A stretch of DNA of 64,000 nt from an uncultured Prevotellaceae bacterium (GCA_900317635.1 ONHN01000005.1:62001-126000); one strand, 5' to 3'; counted from the stretch's first letter, positions 1 through 11,038 are shown. Numbers and translations are program-made. The notes: generated by a model not told the origin, from the sequence alone.

Positions 1-1825
1 TGTCGCGCAGCGACTTCTTGGAGATGATGCCGTTGAAGAAACCTACTTCGCGCGGTATAATCTCGTTGACGATGACACGTCCGACGGAGGTTTCGAGTAG
101 TTTCTTGACGATATTGCCTTCCTCGTCGAGGTCTTCAACGACAACCTTTACGGGTGCGTGGACATCTACGCGGCGCTCGTTGAAAGCGATGATAGCTTCT
201 TCGGGGCCATAGAAGGTGAGACCTTCTCCCTTAGCACCAGCGCGCAGTTTCGTGATGTAGTAGAGGCCGAGCACCATATCCTGCGAGGGCACGGTGATAG
301 GTGCGCCGTTAGCAGGATTGAGGATATTGTGGCTTTGCAGCATAAGCACCTGCGCCTCCATAATAGCCTCGTTGGAAAGGGGAAGATGGACGGCCATTTG
401 GTCGCCGTCGAAGTCGGCATTGAAGGCCGTACATGCTAACGGGTGGAGCTGAATGGCTTTACCTTCGATGAGGATAGGCTGGAAGGCTTGAATACCGAGG
501 CGGTGCAGGGTCGGTGCGCGGTTGAGGAGGACGGGGTGGCCCTTCATCACGTATTCGAGGATGTCGTAGACGATAGCGTCTTTACGGTCCACAATCTTCT
601 TTGCGCTCTTCACGGTCTTGACGACGCCGCGCTCGATGAGTTTGCGGATGATGAAGGGCTTGTAGAGCTCAGCTGCCATGAGCTTAGGCAGACCGCACTC
701 GCCCATCTTCAGTTCGGGACCTACGACGATGACGGAACGTGCGGAATAGTCGACACGCTTACCGAGGAGGTTCTGGCGGAAGCGTCCCTGCTTACCCTTC
801 AGGGAGTCGGAAAGCGACTTGAGGGGGCGGTTGCTATCGCTCTTGACGGCACTGCTCTTGCGACTATTGTCGAAGAGGCTGTCAACAGCTTCTTGAAGCA
901 TACGTTTCTCGTTGCGCAGAATGACTTCTGGTGCCTTGATGTCGAGCAGGCGCTTGAGGCGGTTGTTGCGGATGAGGACACGACGATAGAGGTCGTTGAG
1001 GTCGCTCGTAGCAAACCGTCCGCCGTCGAGGGGTACGAGGGGGCGCAAGTCGGGCGGGATGACGGGAATAATCTTCAGGATCATCCACTCGGGCTTGTTG
1101 CGCTCCTTGCTAAGACGGAAGGCTTCGACCACTTGCAGACGCTTCAGGGCTTCGGTCTTACGCTGCACGGAGGTGTCGGAGTTGGCACGGTCGCGCAGTT
1201 CGTAGCTCAAAGCGTCGAGGTCGATGCGTTGCAGGAGGTCGTAGATGGCCTCTGCACCCATTTTGCAAATGAACTTATTGGGGTCGGTGTCTTCAAGCAG
1301 GGCGTTGTCTTTGGGCAACTTCTTGATGACTTCGATGTACTCCTCTTCGGTGAGCAGTTGGTTTGCCTCCACTTCGCCTTCGAGCGCACCAGGCTGGATG
1401 ACGATGTAGCGCTCGTAGTAGATAATGGAGTCGAGTTTCTTGGTAGGCAGACCGAGGAGGTAGCCGATTTTATTGGGCAAAGAACGGAAGTACCAGATAT
1501 GTGCGACGGGTACGACGAGTGAGATGTGGCCCGCGCGTTCGCGGCGCACTTTTTTCTCGGTAACCTCTACACCGCATCGATCGCAGACGATGCCCTTGTA
1601 GCGTATGCGCTTGTATTTTCCGCAGTTGCACTCGTAGTCCTTTGTCGGACCGAAGATGCGTTCGCAGAAAAGGCCGTCGCGCTCGGGCTTGTAGGTGCGA
1701 TAGTTGATGGTTTCGGGTTTGAGCACCTCACCATAGGAGTTGGTCTGTATCTCCTCGGGCGATGCGAGGGAGATGGTGATTTTGGTGAAGTTGTTCTTTA
1801 CCTTGTTGTCTCTTTTGAAAGCCAT
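1..1825 (-). CDS. rpoC: DNA-directed RNA polymerase subunit beta' (3' end outside window)
   Basis: This is the largest catalytic subunit of RNA polymerase. About 608 N-terminal residues are present and the rest lies left of the window. The N-terminal zinc-binding cysteines are visible at C66, C68, C81 and C84. The Mg-binding active-site motif NADFDGDQ lies near residues 469-476 (D471, D473, D475). The start is the ATG at 1825, giving [10 protein letters not shown], a normal Bacteroidota RpoC start. It lies 57 bp downstream of the rpoB stop and must be co-transcribed with it. No damage is seen in the visible part. Confidence 0.98.
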   Translation of the reverse strand, partial: MAFKRDNKVKNNFTKITISLASPEEIQTNSYGEVLKPETINYRTYKPERDGLFCERIFGPTKDYECNCGKYKRIRYKGIVCDRCGVEVTEKKVRRERAGHISLVVPVAHIWYFRSLPNKIGYLLGLPTKKLDSIIYYERYIVIQPGALEGEVEANQLLTEEEYIEVIKKLPKDNALLEDTDPNKFICKMGAEAIYDLLQRIDLDALSYELRDRANSDTSVQRKTEALKRLQVVEAFRLSKERNKPEWMILKIIPVIPPDLRPLVPLDGGRFATSDLNDLYRRVLIRNNRLKRLLDIKAPEVILRNEKRMLQEAVDSLFDNSRKSSAVKSDSNRPLKSLSDSLKGKQGRFRQNLLGKRVDYSARSVIVVGPELKMGECGLPKLMAAELYKPFIIRKLIERGVVKTVKSAKKIVDRKDAIVYDILEYVMKGHPVLLNRAPTLHRLGIQAFQPILIEGKAIQLHPLACTAFNADFDGDQMAVHLPLSNEAIMEAQVLMLQSHNILNPANGAPITVPSQDMVLGLYYITKLRAGAKGEGLTFYGPEEAIIAFNERRVDVHAPVKVVVEDLDEEGNIVKKLLETSVGRVIVNEIIPREVGFFNGIISKKSLRD

Positions 1826-1882
1826 ATTATATATGTGTGTCTATATTATCAGAGAGAGAGTCGTTAGAAAGGCGCGCTGCGC

Positions 1883-4800
1883 TTAGTCGAGAGATACGCT
1901 GAGGCCGAGGCCACGCAGTTCGTGGAGCAAGACGTTGAGCGATTCGGGAATGCCTGGAGTTGGCATTTGGTCGCCTTTGACGATGGCTTCGTATGCCTTG
2001 GCGCGTCCCGTTACGTCGTCGGACTTGATGGTGAGGATTTCTTGCAACACATGGGAAGCGCCGAAGGCTTCGATAGCCCATACCTCCATCTCACCGAAAC
2101 GCTGACCGCCGAACTGGGCTTTACCACCAAGGGGCTGCTGCGTGATGAGGGAGTACGGACCGATGGAGCGTGCGTGCATCTTGTCCTCTACCATGTGGCC
2201 GAGCTTGAGCATATAGGTGATACCCACGGTGGCCTTCTGGTCGAAGGGTTCGCCCGTACCGCCATCGTAGAGCTGCGTTGCGCAGTAGCGGGGCAGGCCA
2301 GCCTTGTCGGTCCATTCGCAGAGGTCGTTGAGCTTTGCACCATCGAAGATAGGCGTTGCAAACTTCACGCCGAGGCGCTGACCAGCGGCACCGAGTACGG
2401 CTTCGAAGATCTGCCCGAGGTTCATACGCGAGGGCACGCCCAGCGGGTTGAGGACGATATCGACGGGGCGACCATCGGCAAGGAAAGGCATATCCTCTTG
2501 GCGAACGACTTTCGACACGATACCTTTGTTACCGTGGCGACCAGCCATCTTATCGCCGACACCGATTTTGCGCTTTTTGGCAATATAGACTTTTGCCATC
2601 TGAATGATGCCAGAGGGTAGTTCGTCGCCAATGGTGATAGCGAACTTAGCGCGTTTGAGGCGGGCGTCGAGTTCGTTGTATTTGCGCAGGTAGTTGATGA
2701 CGATGCGGCAGATGAGGTCGTTGGTGTGCTCGTCGGATGTCCAACCGCAAAGTTGCAGGGAGGCATAGTCGAGCTGCATGAGGGCCGACTTGGTGAACTT
2801 CGTTCCTTTTGCTATTACCTCGGCACCGATGGTGTCTTTCACGCCTCGCGAAGTCTTGTCCTTGCAGAGCTTGGCCAGCTTGCTGACCATGAGTTCTTTG
2901 AGGTCTGCGGTATCCTTTTCGAAGTCGGCGTCGAGCTTTTCGAGCTGCTTCTTGTCGTTGATCTTCGACGAGCGTGTCTTCTGTGCTTTCGAGAAGAGGC
3001 GGCGGTCGATAACCACGCCGTTGAGCGAGGGATTGGCTTTAAGGGATGCGTCCTTCACGTCGCCAGCCTTGTCGCCAAAGATAGCGCGCAGGAGTTTCTC
3101 TTCGGGCGTAGGATCGCTCTCACCTTTCGGGGTGATCTTACCAATCATGATGTCGCCAGGCACTACGCGGGCACCGATGCGGATGATACCGTTTTCGTCG
3201 AGGTCCTTCGTTGCGTCTTCGCTGACGTTGGGGATATCGTTGGTGAGTTCTTCCATACCACGCTTCGTTTCGCGCACTTCGAGCGAGAATTCATCGACGT
3301 GGACGGAGGTAAGGATGTCTTCGCGCACCATGCGTTCGTTCAGCACAATGGCGTCCTCATAGTTGTAACCCTTCCAAGGCATGTAGGCCACAAGGAGATT
3401 GCGTCCGAGGGCGAGTTCGCCGTTTTCGGTGGCATAGCCTTCGGTGAGGATTTGGCCTTTCTTGACGTGTTCGCCTTTGTTGCAAATGGGGCGAAGGTCG
3501 AAGACCATGTTTTGGTTTGTGCGACGGAACTTAGGTATCTTATACTCTTTCGTTGCAGGCTCGAAGCTGACGAACTCTTCGTCTTCGGTGCGCTCATACT
3601 TGATGCGGATAGTGGTGGCATCAACGTACTCAACGACGCCATCGGCTTCGGCGGTAATCATCGTGCGGGAGTCTTCGCAGACTTGGCGCTCGATGCCCGT
3701 ACCAACGATAGGCGCTTCGGGACGAATGAGGGGCACGGCCTGACGCATCATGTTCGATCCCATCAAGGCGCGGTGAGCATCGTCGTGCTCGAGGAAGGGA
3801 ATGAGCGATGCAGCGATAGAGGCAATCTGCTGCGGAGCCACGTCCATAAGGACCACGTTGGCAGGGGGCACGACAGGATAGTCGGCATCCTGACGGCATT
3901 TCACCTTCTTGAGGATGAAGGTGCCATCGGGATTCAGCGGGGCATTACCCTGACCGATGATTTTGCCTTCTTCTTCTTCGGCACTGAGGTAAACAACGTG
4001 GTCGTTGTCGAGGTCGACTTGCGAATTGGCCACATTGCGATAAGGTGTCTCGATGAAGCCGAGCTCGTTGATCTTTGCATAGACGCAAAGAGACGAAATC
4101 AGGCCGATGTTAGGACCTTCAGGCGACTCGATAGGACAGAGGCGACCATAGTGGGTATAGTGCACGTCGCGCACTTCGAAACCTGCGCGCTCGCGGCTCA
4201 GACCGCCAGGACCCAGGGCTGAAAGACGGCGCTTGTGCGTTACCTCGGCCAGGGGGTTGGTCTGGTCCATAAACTGCGAGAGGGCATTCGTTCCGAAGAA
4301 CGAGTTAATCACGCTGCTGATGGTCTTAGCGTTGATGAGGTCCATGGGGGTGAACACCTCGTTGTCGCGCACGTTCATGCGTTCGCGGATGGTACGGCTC
4401 ATGCGTGCCAGGCCGATGCTGAACTGGTTGGAAAGTTGTTCGCCAACCGTACGCACACGACGATTGCTGAGGTGGTCGATATCGTCGACGGTCGCCTTGG
4501 AGTTGATCAGCTCAACGAGGTACTTGATAATCTCGATGATATCTTCGCGGGTCAGTACGCGCACATCGTCCTCGGTGGTGAGGTTGAGCTTTTTGTTCAT
4601 CCTGTAGCGGCCCACGTCGCCCAGGTCGTAACGTTTCTCTGAGAAGAAGAGGTTGTTGATGACCTCGCGTGCGCTGGCATCGTCGGCTGGGTCGGCATTG
4701 CGAAGCTGACGATAGATGTAGTTGACGGCTTCCTTCTCGGAGTTGCTGGGGTCTTTTTGCAGGGTGTTGAAGATAATGGCATAGTCGGAACCTTGCACGT

Positions 4801-5692
4801 CTTCGCGGTGAACCTCGATGGTTTGTGCGCCACTCTCAAGAATGCTGTCAACATCCTCTTTCCTGATGATGGTTTCGCGGTCGAGGATGACCTCGCTACG
4901 GTCGATGCTTACGACTTCGCCCGTGTCTTCGTCGACGAAGTCTTCCACCCATGTCTTGAGCACACGGGCAGCGAGCTTGCGACCTACCATCTTCTTCAGG
5001 TTGGTCTTCGTCACCTTGATTTCTTCGGCAAGATCGAAGATTTGAAGAATGTCCTTGTCGGTTTCGAAACCAATGGCACGGAGCAGGGTCGTAACGGGGA
5101 GTTTCTTCTTACGGTCGATGTAGGCATACATCACGTTGTTGATGTCCGTAGCAAACTCTATCCACGAACCCTTGAAGGGTATGATGCGTGCGCTGTAGAG
5201 TTGCGTTCCGTTGGCGTGGATGCTACTGCCGAAGAAGACGCCTGGCGAGCGGTGTAGCTGACTGACAACAACGCGCTCAGCACCATTGATGATGAAGGTG
5301 CCGTTGTCGGTCATGTAGGGGATGGGGCCGAGGAAGACGTCCTGCACAACGGTGTCGAAGTCTTCGTGGTCGGGGTCGGTGCAATAGAGTTTGAGCTTGG
5401 CTTTAAGGGGAACGCTATAGGTCAGTCCGCGCTCCAGGCATTCTTCAATGCTGTAGCGAGGTGCGTCGATGTAATAGTCAAGGAACTCTAAAACAAAGTT
5501 GTTGCGGGTGTCGGCGATGGGGAAGTTTTCGGCAAACACCTTGTAGAGGCCGTCATTGCGACGTTGCTCGGCGGGCGTATCAAGTTGCAGGAAGTCGCGG
5601 AAAGACTTGAGCTGCACGTCAAGGAAATCCGGATAGGGCATCGGATTATGCACTGACGCGAAGTTTACGCGGTCGTTGATAACTTTGGCCAT
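1883..5692 (-). CDS. rpoB: DNA-directed RNA polymerase subunit beta
   Basis: The 1269-residue beta subunit has the normal length for Bacteroidota. Recognisable blocks include the rifampicin-region run around [20 protein letters not shown] followed by [11 protein letters not shown], the [13 protein letters not shown] segment, the [14 protein letters not shown] block, the [16 protein letters not shown] catalytic lysine region, and the C-terminal [12 protein letters not shown]. The visible rifampicin pocket looks wild type (Q, D, H and S residues at the usual places). It sits between rplL and rpoC. The 160-bp gap to rplL contains an attenuator-like hairpin. Confidence 0.98.
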   Translation of the reverse strand: MAKVINDRVNFASVHNPMPYPDFLDVQLKSFRDFLQLDTPAEQRRNDGLYKVFAENFPIADTRNNFVLEFLDYYIDAPRYSIEECLERGLTYSVPLKAKLKLYCTDPDHEDFDTVVQDVFLGPIPYMTDNGTFIINGAERVVVSQLHRSPGVFFGSSIHANGTQLYSARIIPFKGSWIEFATDINNVMYAYIDRKKKLPVTTLLRAIGFETDKDILQIFDLAEEIKVTKTNLKKMVGRKLAARVLKTWVEDFVDEDTGEVVSIDRSEVILDRETIIRKEDVDSILESGAQTIEVHREDVQGSDYAIIFNTLQKDPSNSEKEAVNYIYRQLRNADPADDASAREVINNLFFSEKRYDLGDVGRYRMNKKLNLTTEDDVRVLTREDIIEIIKYLVELINSKATVDDIDHLSNRRVRTVGEQLSNQFSIGLARMSRTIRERMNVRDNEVFTPMDLINAKTISSVINSFFGTNALSQFMDQTNPLAEVTHKRRLSALGPGGLSRERAGFEVRDVHYTHYGRLCPIESPEGPNIGLISSLCVYAKINELGFIETPYRNVANSQVDLDNDHVVYLSAEEEEGKIIGQGNAPLNPDGTFILKKVKCRQDADYPVVPPANVVLMDVAPQQIASIAASLIPFLEHDDAHRALMGSNMMRQAVPLIRPEAPIVGTGIERQVCEDSRTMITAEADGVVEYVDATTIRIKYERTEDEEFVSFEPATKEYKIPKFRRTNQNMVFDLRPICNKGEHVKKGQILTEGYATENGELALGRNLLVAYMPWKGYNYEDAIVLNERMVREDILTSVHVDEFSLEVRETKRGMEELTNDIPNVSEDATKDLDENGIIRIGARVVPGDIMIGKITPKGESDPTPEEKLLRAIFGDKAGDVKDASLKANPSLNGVVIDRRLFSKAQKTRSSKINDKKQLEKLDADFEKDTADLKELMVSKLAKLCKDKTSRGVKDTIGAEVIAKGTKFTKSALMQLDYASLQLCGWTSDEHTNDLICRIVINYLRKYNELDARLKRAKFAITIGDELPSGIIQMAKVYIAKKRKIGVGDKMAGRHGNKGIVSKVVRQEDMPFLADGRPVDIVLNPLGVPSRMNLGQIFEAVLGAAGQRLGVKFATPIFDGAKLNDLCEWTDKAGLPRYCATQLYDGGTGEPFDQKATVGITYMLKLGHMVEDKMHARSIGPYSLITQQPLGGKAQFGGQRFGEMEVWAIEAFGASHVLQEILTIKSDDVTGRAKAYEAIVKGDQMPTPGIPESLNVLLHELRGLGLSVSLD

Positions 5693-5793
5693 TATATAGA
5701 TATTGTGTGTTTATATAGTCTACTTTGTCAGCGTAGAGAGGAGTTTCTATCCTATGGTGTTGCGTCTGAGAGCGAGGCTTACAGACACAAAAA

Positions 5794-5826
5794 GGTTAAG
5801 AACCCTCTACCAGAGGATCCTTAACC
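5794..5826 (-). terminator. attenuator-like hairpin between rplL and rpoB
   Basis: Outer arms (5794-5800 with 5820-5826) and inner arms (5804-5808 with 5812-5816) form a hairpin. On the minus strand it is followed at once by a run of five T. This is an intrinsic-terminator shape placed after rplL and before rpoB. It would let ribosomal protein genes be expressed above rpoBC, as partial termination does at this place in other bacteria. The role is inferred. Confidence 0.65.
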
Positions 5827-5851
5827 GTCAGCCTATGATGGCTTATGTTCT

Positions 5852-6229
5852 TTATGCGAGTTCTACCTCAGCACCAACTTCCTCAAGGGCTTTCTTGAGT
5901 GCTTCGGCTTCTTCCTTAGCAACGCCTTCTTTGAGCTTGCTGGGAGCACCGTCTACGAGGTCTTTAGCCTCTTTGAGGCCGAGGCCGCAAGATTCCTTAA
6001 CGGCTTTAACCACCTGGAGCTTAGCGGCACCAGCGGACTTCAGAACTACGTCGAAGGAGGTCTTCTCTTCAGCGGCGGCAGGACCACCAGCTGCGGGACC
6101 AGCGGCAACAGCAACAGCTGCAGCGGCGGGCTCAATACCATACTCTTCCTTCAGGACTTGAGCTAACTCGTTAACTTCTTTCACCGTCAAGTTTACCAAC
6201 TCTTCGGCAAGGGCTTTGATATCTGCCAT
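5852..6229 (-). CDS. rplL: 50S ribosomal protein bL12 (L7/L12)
   Basis: The 125-residue stalk protein binds elongation factors on the ribosome. It has an N-terminal dimerisation helix pair (about 1-35), an Ala/Gly/Pro-rich hinge (about 36-53) and the C-terminal factor-binding domain (about 54-125) containing [20 protein letters not shown]. It lies 66 bp downstream of rplJ, its usual partner, and ahead of rpoB. Length and order are standard. Confidence 0.97.
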   Translation of the reverse strand: MADIKALAEELVNLTVKEVNELAQVLKEEYGIEPAAAAVAVAAGPAAGGPAAAEEKTSFDVVLKSAGAAKLQVVKAVKESCGLGLKEAKDLVDGAPSKLKEGVAKEEAEALKKALEEVGAEVELA

Positions 6230-6295
6230 TTTCTTGTGTGTTGTTTGTTTGTTGTTTTTTTGTGGAATGAAACTCCCAGACGTTGAAGTCTGGAT

Positions 6296-6814
6296 TTACT
6301 CTGCGCGCTCGCCCAGGGTCTTAAGCACACCGTGGATGGTCTGCCCACCAGATTGCAGGGCGGAGATAACGTTCTTCGCAGGGCTCTGGAGCAAAGCCAC
6401 AACTTCTGCGATAACTTCGTTCTTGCTCTTGATTGCGCAAAGTGCGTCGAGGTTTTCAGCACCAACATAGAAGCCTTCCTCGGCGTAGGCTGCCTTCAGA
6501 GCGGGGATACCGTCTTTGGCAACGTCCTTGAGGAGCTTGGCAGGGGCGTTGGCGGTATTGCAGAAGAACACAGCCGTGCTACCTTTCAAGCTATCGAACA
6601 AGGGGGAGTAGTCTGTCTCAGATGCTTCGAAAGCTTTGCGGAGGAGGGTGTTCTTAACAACGACCATCTTAATCTCCGAGCCGAAGCACTTACGACGCAG
6701 GTTAGCGGTAGCCTCAGCATCCATGCCGTGAACATCCACGAGATAGAGGTGAGCGTACTCTTTAAGCTGTGCGCCGATATTTTCAATTACGGTGGATTTA
6801 TCTTCCTTTCTCAT
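6296..6814 (-). CDS. rplJ: 50S ribosomal protein uL10
   Basis: The 172-residue uL10 anchors L7/L12 dimers to the ribosomal stalk base. The N-terminus MRKEDKSTVIENIGAQLKEY and the NTLLRKAFEA block are typical. The gene starts only 16 bp after the rplA stop, so there is little room for a separate L10 leader. Any autoregulation would have to act at that short junction. Confidence 0.96.
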   Translation of the reverse strand: MRKEDKSTVIENIGAQLKEYAHLYLVDVHGMDAEATANLRRKCFGSEIKMVVVKNTLLRKAFEASETDYSPLFDSLKGSTAVFFCNTANAPAKLLKDVAKDGIPALKAAYAEEGFYVGAENLDALCAIKSKNEVIAEVVALLQSPAKNVISALQSGGQTIHGVLKTLGERAE

Positions 6815-6830
6815 GATTTAATCTTTTCGT

Positions 6831-7529
6831 TTAGGCTTCGTCGAACGACTTGGGGTCAACTTTGACACCACGACTCATTGTCGAAGAAAGATAAACACTC
6901 TTGATATAGGTACCTTTTGCAGCGGCGGGTTTGAGCTTGTTGATGGTAGCAAGGAATTCCTTGGCGTTGCCAATCATCTGCTCTTCGGTGAAGGAAACCT
7001 TACCAATAGCAGCGTGAACGATTCCGCCTTTATCTACCTTGAAGTCAATCTTACCCTGCTTCACCTCGCGAACGGCCTTCTCCACGTCCATGGTAACCGT
7101 GCCGCTCTTGGGGTTAGGCATCAAGCCGCGCGGGCCGAGGATACGACCCAGAGCACCTATCTTACCCATAACGGAGGGCATCGTGATGATGACATCAACG
7201 TCTGTCCATCCGCCACGTATCTTCTCGATATATTCGTCGAGACCTACATAGTCTGCACCCGCAGCTTTGGCACCCTCTTCTTTGTCGGGGGTGCAGAGGC
7301 AGAGCACACGAACGACCTTACCCGTACCGTTGGGCAGAGACACCACGCCGCGAACCATTTGGTTTGCTTTACGGGGGTCAACGCCGAGGCGTACGTCAAT
7401 GTCGAAAGAAGCGTCGAACTTCGTGGTGGTGATTTCCTTCACGAGCTTAACAGCTTCGGCCAACGTGTATTCCTTCCCAGCCTCAACTTTACCTGCTACG
7501 GCCTTCTGGTTTTTTGTCAGTTTTGCCAT
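6831..7529 (-). CDS. rplA: 50S ribosomal protein uL1
   Basis: The 232-residue uL1 binds 23S rRNA at the E-site stalk. Typical segments are present: [35 protein letters not shown] and [18 protein letters not shown] near the C-terminus. It follows rplK by 25 bp and precedes rplJ. This is the standard L11-L1 pair. Confidence 0.97.
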   Translation of the reverse strand: MAKLTKNQKAVAGKVEAGKEYTLAEAVKLVKEITTTKFDASFDIDVRLGVDPRKANQMVRGVVSLPNGTGKVVRVLCLCTPDKEEGAKAAGADYVGLDEYIEKIRGGWTDVDVIITMPSVMGKIGALGRILGPRGLMPNPKSGTVTMDVEKAVREVKQGKIDFKVDKGGIVHAAIGKVSFTEEQMIGNAKEFLATINKLKPAAAKGTYIKSVYLSSTMSRGVKVDPKSFDEA

Positions 7530-7554
7530 TGTTGTAGTCTGTTAATGAGTTGAG

Positions 7555-7992
7555 TTATGCGGGAAAGTCACCTTTTACGGTGATACCCATGCTACGAGCA
7601 GTGCCGGCGACAATACGCATCGCACTCTCAACCGTGAAGCAGTTGAGGTCCGGCATCTTGTCTTCTGCGATTGCGCGCACCTGATCCCAGGTGATTTCGG
7701 CAATCTTCTGGCGATTGGGCTGAGCGGAACCACTCTTCTTCTTGGTAGCTTCCAGCAACTGAACAGCGACAGGGGGCGTCTTAACAATGAAGGAGAAACT
7801 CTTGTCAGTGAAGTAGGTAATCACTACTGGCAAAACCTTTCCAGCCTTGTCTTGCGTTCTGGCGTTGAACTGCTTGCAGAAGTCCATGATGTTGATACCC
7901 TTTGCACCGAGTGCAGGGCCAACGGGAGGAGAGGGATTGGCTGCGCCGCCCTTAATCTGCAATTTGATTATTCCAGCAACTTCTTTAGCCAT
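7555..7992 (-). CDS. rplK: 50S ribosomal protein uL11
   Basis: The 145-residue uL11 of the GTPase-associated centre carries the Pro-rich N-terminal domain ([20 protein letters not shown]) and the RNA-binding C-terminal domain ending SMGITVKG. It lies 63 bp downstream of nusG in the conserved secE-nusG-rplK-rplA order. Confidence 0.97.
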   Translation of the reverse strand: MAKEVAGIIKLQIKGGAANPSPPVGPALGAKGINIMDFCKQFNARTQDKAGKVLPVVITYFTDKSFSFIVKTPPVAVQLLEATKKKSGSAQPNRQKIAEITWDQVRAIAEDKMPDLNCFTVESAMRIVAGTARSMGITVKGDFPA

Positions 7993-8055
7993 TTGTTATA
8001 CGATATTATAAATTGTTGAAGAACGAGAAAAAAGAGGAAGTGTAACAGCCATCCT

Positions 8056-8595
8056 CTATTCTTTCTCAACCTGCATAAAACCGAGGTCCAGGCCTGTACT
8101 GCGACCGAAGACCTTAACCGATACGGTGACTTTCTTCTTGTCGTTGTCCACCTTTTCGATGGCACCGCTGAAGCCACTGAACGGTCCTTCCGTTACTTTC
8201 ACTACGTCGCCGACGGCGAAGCTGAAAAGAGCGTCGTCGCTCTCTTGAGCCATTTCGTCGATACGACCTAAGATACGATTTACCTCATCTTCACGAAGCG
8301 GCGTCGGATTGTCCGTGTTGGGCAAGAAGCCAAGCACATTGGGCGTACTCCGAAGCACATGAGCTATTTCGCCTACCAATTTTGCCTCAACAAGCACGTA
8401 GCCTGGGAGGTAGTTACGCTCTTTCACAACGCGTTTACCGTTGCGAACCTGCAAGCTCTTCTCGGTAGGGATAAGCACCTGAGCAACACATCCATGCAAC
8501 GAACCATTCTTGATTTCGGCATCGATGTATTCCTTCACTTTACCTTCCTTACCGCTAATAGCGCGCAAGACGTACCAAAACATTCCTTCAGCCAT
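8056..8595 (-). CDS. nusG: transcription termination/antitermination factor NusG
   Basis: The 179-residue housekeeping NusG links RNA polymerase to Rho or to ribosomes. The NGN domain covers about residues 5-115 (FWYVLRAISGKEGKV, LPGYVLVE), and the C-terminal KOW domain (129-155) has GDVVKVTEGPFSGFSGAI. It follows secE by 17 bp. Context and length argue for the core NusG rather than a capsule-specific UpxY paralogue. Confidence 0.96.
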   Translation of the reverse strand: MAEGMFWYVLRAISGKEGKVKEYIDAEIKNGSLHGCVAQVLIPTEKSLQVRNGKRVVKERNYLPGYVLVEAKLVGEIAHVLRSTPNVLGFLPNTDNPTPLREDEVNRILGRIDEMAQESDDALFSFAVGDVVKVTEGPFSGFSGAIEKVDNDKKKVTVSVKVFGRSTGLDLGFMQVEKE

Positions 8596-8612
8596 CGTTC
8601 TGTGTGGGGGGA

Positions 8613-8804
8613 TTAGGCAGAATAGACTAACTTCATCAGCTGATCAAAAACCGTATCCATGCAGAAGACGATCAAGGCAATCACAATGGAAGCAACCAGT
8701 ACAACGACTGCCGAGTGCGTCAACTCCTTACGTGTAGGCCACGTGGTTTTATGGGCTAATTCTTCGTAAGAGCCTTTGCAGTATGAAATAAAACTGTTGA
8801 ACAT
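8613..8804 (-). CDS. secE: preprotein translocase subunit SecE
   Basis: This 63-residue single-span membrane protein clamps SecY. A cytoplasmic amphipathic segment contains ELAHKTTWPTRKELTHS, the typical SecE motif, followed by one membrane helix at about 31-53. It sits between tRNA-Trp and nusG, its usual place. It is short, as in most bacteria other than enterics. Confidence 0.95.
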   Translation of the reverse strand: MFNSFISYCKGSYEELAHKTTWPTRKELTHSAVVVLVASIVIALIVFCMDTVFDQLMKLVYSA

Positions 8805-8820
8805 AATTGTGTCTTTTTTG

Positions 8821-8893
8821 CACGGGAAGAGAGGCTCGAACTCCCGACACCTGGTTTTGGAGACCAGTGCTCTACCAACTGAGCTATTCCCGT
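8821..8893 (-). tRNA. tRNA-Trp (CCA)
   Basis: The 73-nt cloverleaf has acceptor stem ACGGGAA paired with TTCCCGT. The anticodon loop is CTCCAAA with anticodon CCA, and the T-loop is GTTCGAGCC. CCA is not encoded. It lies between tuf and secE, the conserved place for tRNA-Trp in many bacteria. Confidence 0.97.
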
Positions 8894-8896
8894 AGG

Positions 8897-8930
8897 TTCA
8901 GGCTTCCTTGCACGTGCGCGGAAGCCTGAA
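8897..8930 (-). terminator. hairpin between tuf and tRNA-Trp
   Basis: Perfect 11-bp arms (8897-8907 and 8920-8930) enclose a 12-nt loop. They lie between the tuf stop and the tRNA-Trp 5' end. No T-run follows on the minus strand, so an RNA processing or 3'-end stabilising site is as likely as a terminator. Confidence 0.5.
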
Positions 8931-8977
8931 ATAAGTGTGTGTGTTGACTCTAATTGAGTGTTAGGTCATTGAAGGGA

Positions 8978-10162
8978 TTAGTCTTCGAATACCTCGGTGA
9001 TCTGACCGGAACCTACCGTGCGGCCACCTTCGCGGATAGCGAAGCGAAGACCTACGTTCAGGGCTACGGCGTAGATGAGGTCAACCGTAATCTCAACGTT
9101 ATCGCCAGGCATTACCATTTCGGTGCCTTCTGGGAGGTGAATTTCACCCGTGCAGTCCATCGTGCGGAGATAGAACTGAGGACGATACTTGTTGCCGAAC
9201 GGCGTGTGACGACCACCTTCTTCTTTCTTCAGCACGTAGATAGAAGCCTTGAAGCGCTTGAGGGGCTTGATGACACCCGGGTGGGTGATAACCATACCGC
9301 GCTTAACCTCGTTCTTGTCGATACCACGGAGCAGCAGACCTACGTTGTCGCCAGCTTCACCCGTGTCGAGGATCTTGCGGAACATTTCAACACCCGTAAC
9401 AACGGACTTCTTGTCTTCGCCGAGACCGAGGATCTGAACTTCGTCGCCAACTTTAACGACACCAGTTTCGATACGGCCAGTAGCAACGGTACCACGACCC
9501 GTGATAGAGAAGACGTCCTCAACAGGCATCAAGAAGGGCTTGTCGGTGTCGCGAACGGGTTCTTGAATCCATTCATCAACAGCGTCCATCAGATCCATAA
9601 CGCTCTTCTCCCACTTTTCAACGCCGTTCAAAGCACCGAGTGCAGAACCACGGATGATGGGGGTGTCGGCTTCGAAGTCGTACTCTGCGAGGAGTTCGCG
9701 CATTTCCATTTCAACGAGCTCGAGCATTTCTTCGTCTTCAACCATATCGCACTTGTTGAGGAATACAACGAGGCGGGGAACGTTCACCTGACGGGCGAGC
9801 AGGATGTGCTCACGCGTTTGGGGCATAGGACCGTCGGTTGCAGCTACAACGATGATAGCACCGTCCATCTGAGCAGCACCCGTTACCATGTTCTTCACAT
9901 AGTCGGCGTGACCCGGGCAGTCAACGTGAGCGTAGTGACGCTTAGCGGTTTCGTACTCAACGTGAGCCGTGTTAATGGTAATACCGCGCTCCTTTTCTTC
10001 GGGAGCATTGTCAATTTGGTCGAAGCTCTTCACTTCGGAGAGACCTGCCTTTGCAAGCACCGTCGTGATAGCAGCCGTCAGCGTGGTTTTACCGTGATCG
10101 ACGTGACCAATCGTACCAATGTTTACGTGCGGTTTAGTTCTCTCAAATTTTTCTTTTGCCAT
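8978..10162 (-). CDS. tuf: elongation factor Tu
   Basis: The 394-residue GTPase delivers aminoacyl-tRNA. The P-loop GHVDHGKT is at 19-26, DCPGH at 81-85 and NKCD at 136-139, followed by the two beta-barrel domains ending [10 protein letters not shown]. It lies downstream of three tRNA genes and upstream of tRNA-Trp and secE, so it probably shares the promoter ahead of tRNA-Tyr. Codon use is that of a highly expressed gene. Confidence 0.98.
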   Translation of the reverse strand: MAKEKFERTKPHVNIGTIGHVDHGKTTLTAAITTVLAKAGLSEVKSFDQIDNAPEEKERGITINTAHVEYETAKRHYAHVDCPGHADYVKNMVTGAAQMDGAIIVVAATDGPMPQTREHILLARQVNVPRLVVFLNKCDMVEDEEMLELVEMEMRELLAEYDFEADTPIIRGSALGALNGVEKWEKSVMDLMDAVDEWIQEPVRDTDKPFLMPVEDVFSITGRGTVATGRIETGVVKVGDEVQILGLGEDKKSVVTGVEMFRKILDTGEAGDNVGLLLRGIDKNEVKRGMVITHPGVIKPLKRFKASIYVLKKEEGGRHTPFGNKYRPQFYLRTMDCTGEIHLPEGTEMVMPGDNVEITVDLIYAVALNVGLRFAIREGGRTVGSGQITEVFED

Positions 10163-10297
10163 GGTTTAAGAATAAATTGAAATAGATTGTGTGTGTCTTT
10201 TTTTCTTTGGTTTCATTTATAGGCAAAGGCCGACGGCCTACTGGACTTCTCGCCCCAACGGGCCTCCATCCTGACTGCCGGCAACTGCCGCAAGTGG

Positions 10298-10369
<72 letters not shown>

Positions 10370-10382
10370 ATATTTGTTTTTG

Positions 10383-10455
10383 AGCGGGAAACGGGGCTCA
10401 AACCCGCGACCCTCAGCTTGGAAGGCTGATGCTCTATCAACTGAGCTATTCCCGC
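10383..10455 (-). tRNA. tRNA-Gly (TCC)
   Basis: The acceptor stem GCGGGAA pairs with TTCCCGC. The anticodon stem TCAGC/GCTGA encloses the loop CTTCCAA with anticodon TCC, and the T-loop is GTTTGAGCC. The gene has 73 nt. It lies 13 bp from tRNA-Thr. Confidence 0.96.
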
Positions 10456-10483
10456 GTGGCGTGGCCTGCGTCTCGCTAAGCTG

Positions 10484-10566
10484 TGGGCGAAGATGGATTC
10501 GAACCACCGAAGGTATAAACCAGCAGATTTACAGTCTGCCCCATTTGGCCACTCTGGTATTCGCCC
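10484..10566 (-). tRNA. tRNA-Tyr (GTA)
   Basis: This 83-nt class II tRNA has a long variable arm. The acceptor stem GGGCGAA pairs with TTCGCCC, the anticodon stem GCAGA/TCTGC encloses the loop CTGTAAA with anticodon GTA, and the T-loop is GTTCGAATC. It is the first gene after the promoter at 10618-10647. Confidence 0.97.
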
Positions 10567-10617
10567 TTTACCGCCTTGCCGCAGCATCTTATGCCGCAAA
10601 TTGGCGTTAAGCGGGTG

Positions 10618-10647
10618 CAAAGGTAGGCATATTTTTTTATACGCAAA
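10618..10647 (-). promoter_or_regulatory. Bacteroidota sigma-A promoter for the tRNA-Tyr/Gly/Thr-tuf operon
   Basis: Reading the minus strand, the -33 element TTTG (10644-10647) is followed by 18 nt and the -7 element TACCTTTG (10618-10625). This matches the Bacteroidota consensus TTTG-N17-20-TAnnTTTG. Transcription would start near 10611, about 45 nt before tRNA-Tyr. Confidence 0.85.
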
Positions 10648-10984
10648 AGTTTTTTTGTTTTTTTTCGCTTTCAGCCCTGCATTTTTATCCCAATACGCAT
10701 CGTTAACGCCTATTTGATGCCATAATTTGTTCCTTTCAGGCTTACGTTTTCTGGCCAAGGCAGAGCTGAAATAAGTTTCGCTCTGCTCTTCTGGCTTAAC
10801 GAAAACGTTCGCTTCGCACAGCTATGTGTCTCCCCTCAGCCAACCATGCTGCCTATACAATATTATATATATAGGTGCAAAAGGTCAATCATTTAGAGGC
10901 TAATATATAGAACACCCCTTTACTTTATCCACGCTTATTCGCGTGTGCGCTCAGTCTTGTCGGACAGCCCTGTAGCGAATGCTC

Positions 10985-11025
10985 AAGCGGGTGCAACCCC
11001 AATGAAGGTGCACCCGCCTTGTTTT
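10985..11025 (+). terminator. GC-rich stem-loop with T-run on the plus strand
   Basis: The arms GCGGGTGCA (10987-10995) and TGCACCCGC (11009-11017) form a stem. On the plus strand it is followed by CTTG and five T, a canonical intrinsic terminator. No plus-strand gene precedes it. On the minus strand it lies just after hpf but has no T-run. It may end hpf transcripts, or it may end an unrecognised plus-strand RNA. Confidence 0.55.
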
Positions 11026-11038
11026 TATCCCAATAAGC

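Larger units (their letters stand above)
10567..11038. other. gene-free stretch between tRNA-Tyr and hpf
   Basis: There are 472 bp with no credible coding frame. It holds the tRNA operon promoter (10618-10647), a 7-bp stem (10760-10766 with 10780-10786), an AT run of alternating TA (about 10863-10873) and a GC-rich stem near the hpf end (10987-11017). No further tRNA was found. Confidence 0.7.

Noticed and set aside
443..1522. Long plus-strand frame opposite rpoC
   Set aside because: It is a shadow of rpoC in another frame, rich in residues created by antisense reading. It has no family features.
2726..4222. 498-codon plus-strand frame opposite rpoB
   Set aside because: Antisense shadow of rpoB, produced by the codon bias of highly expressed genes.
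8056..8595. Capsule-specific NusG paralogue (UpxY)
   Set aside because: It sits in secE-nusG-rplK context with normal length and a complete KOW domain, so it is the housekeeping factor.
8954..10180. 408-codon plus-strand frame opposite tuf
   Set aside because: Mirror of tuf with no start signal or homology.
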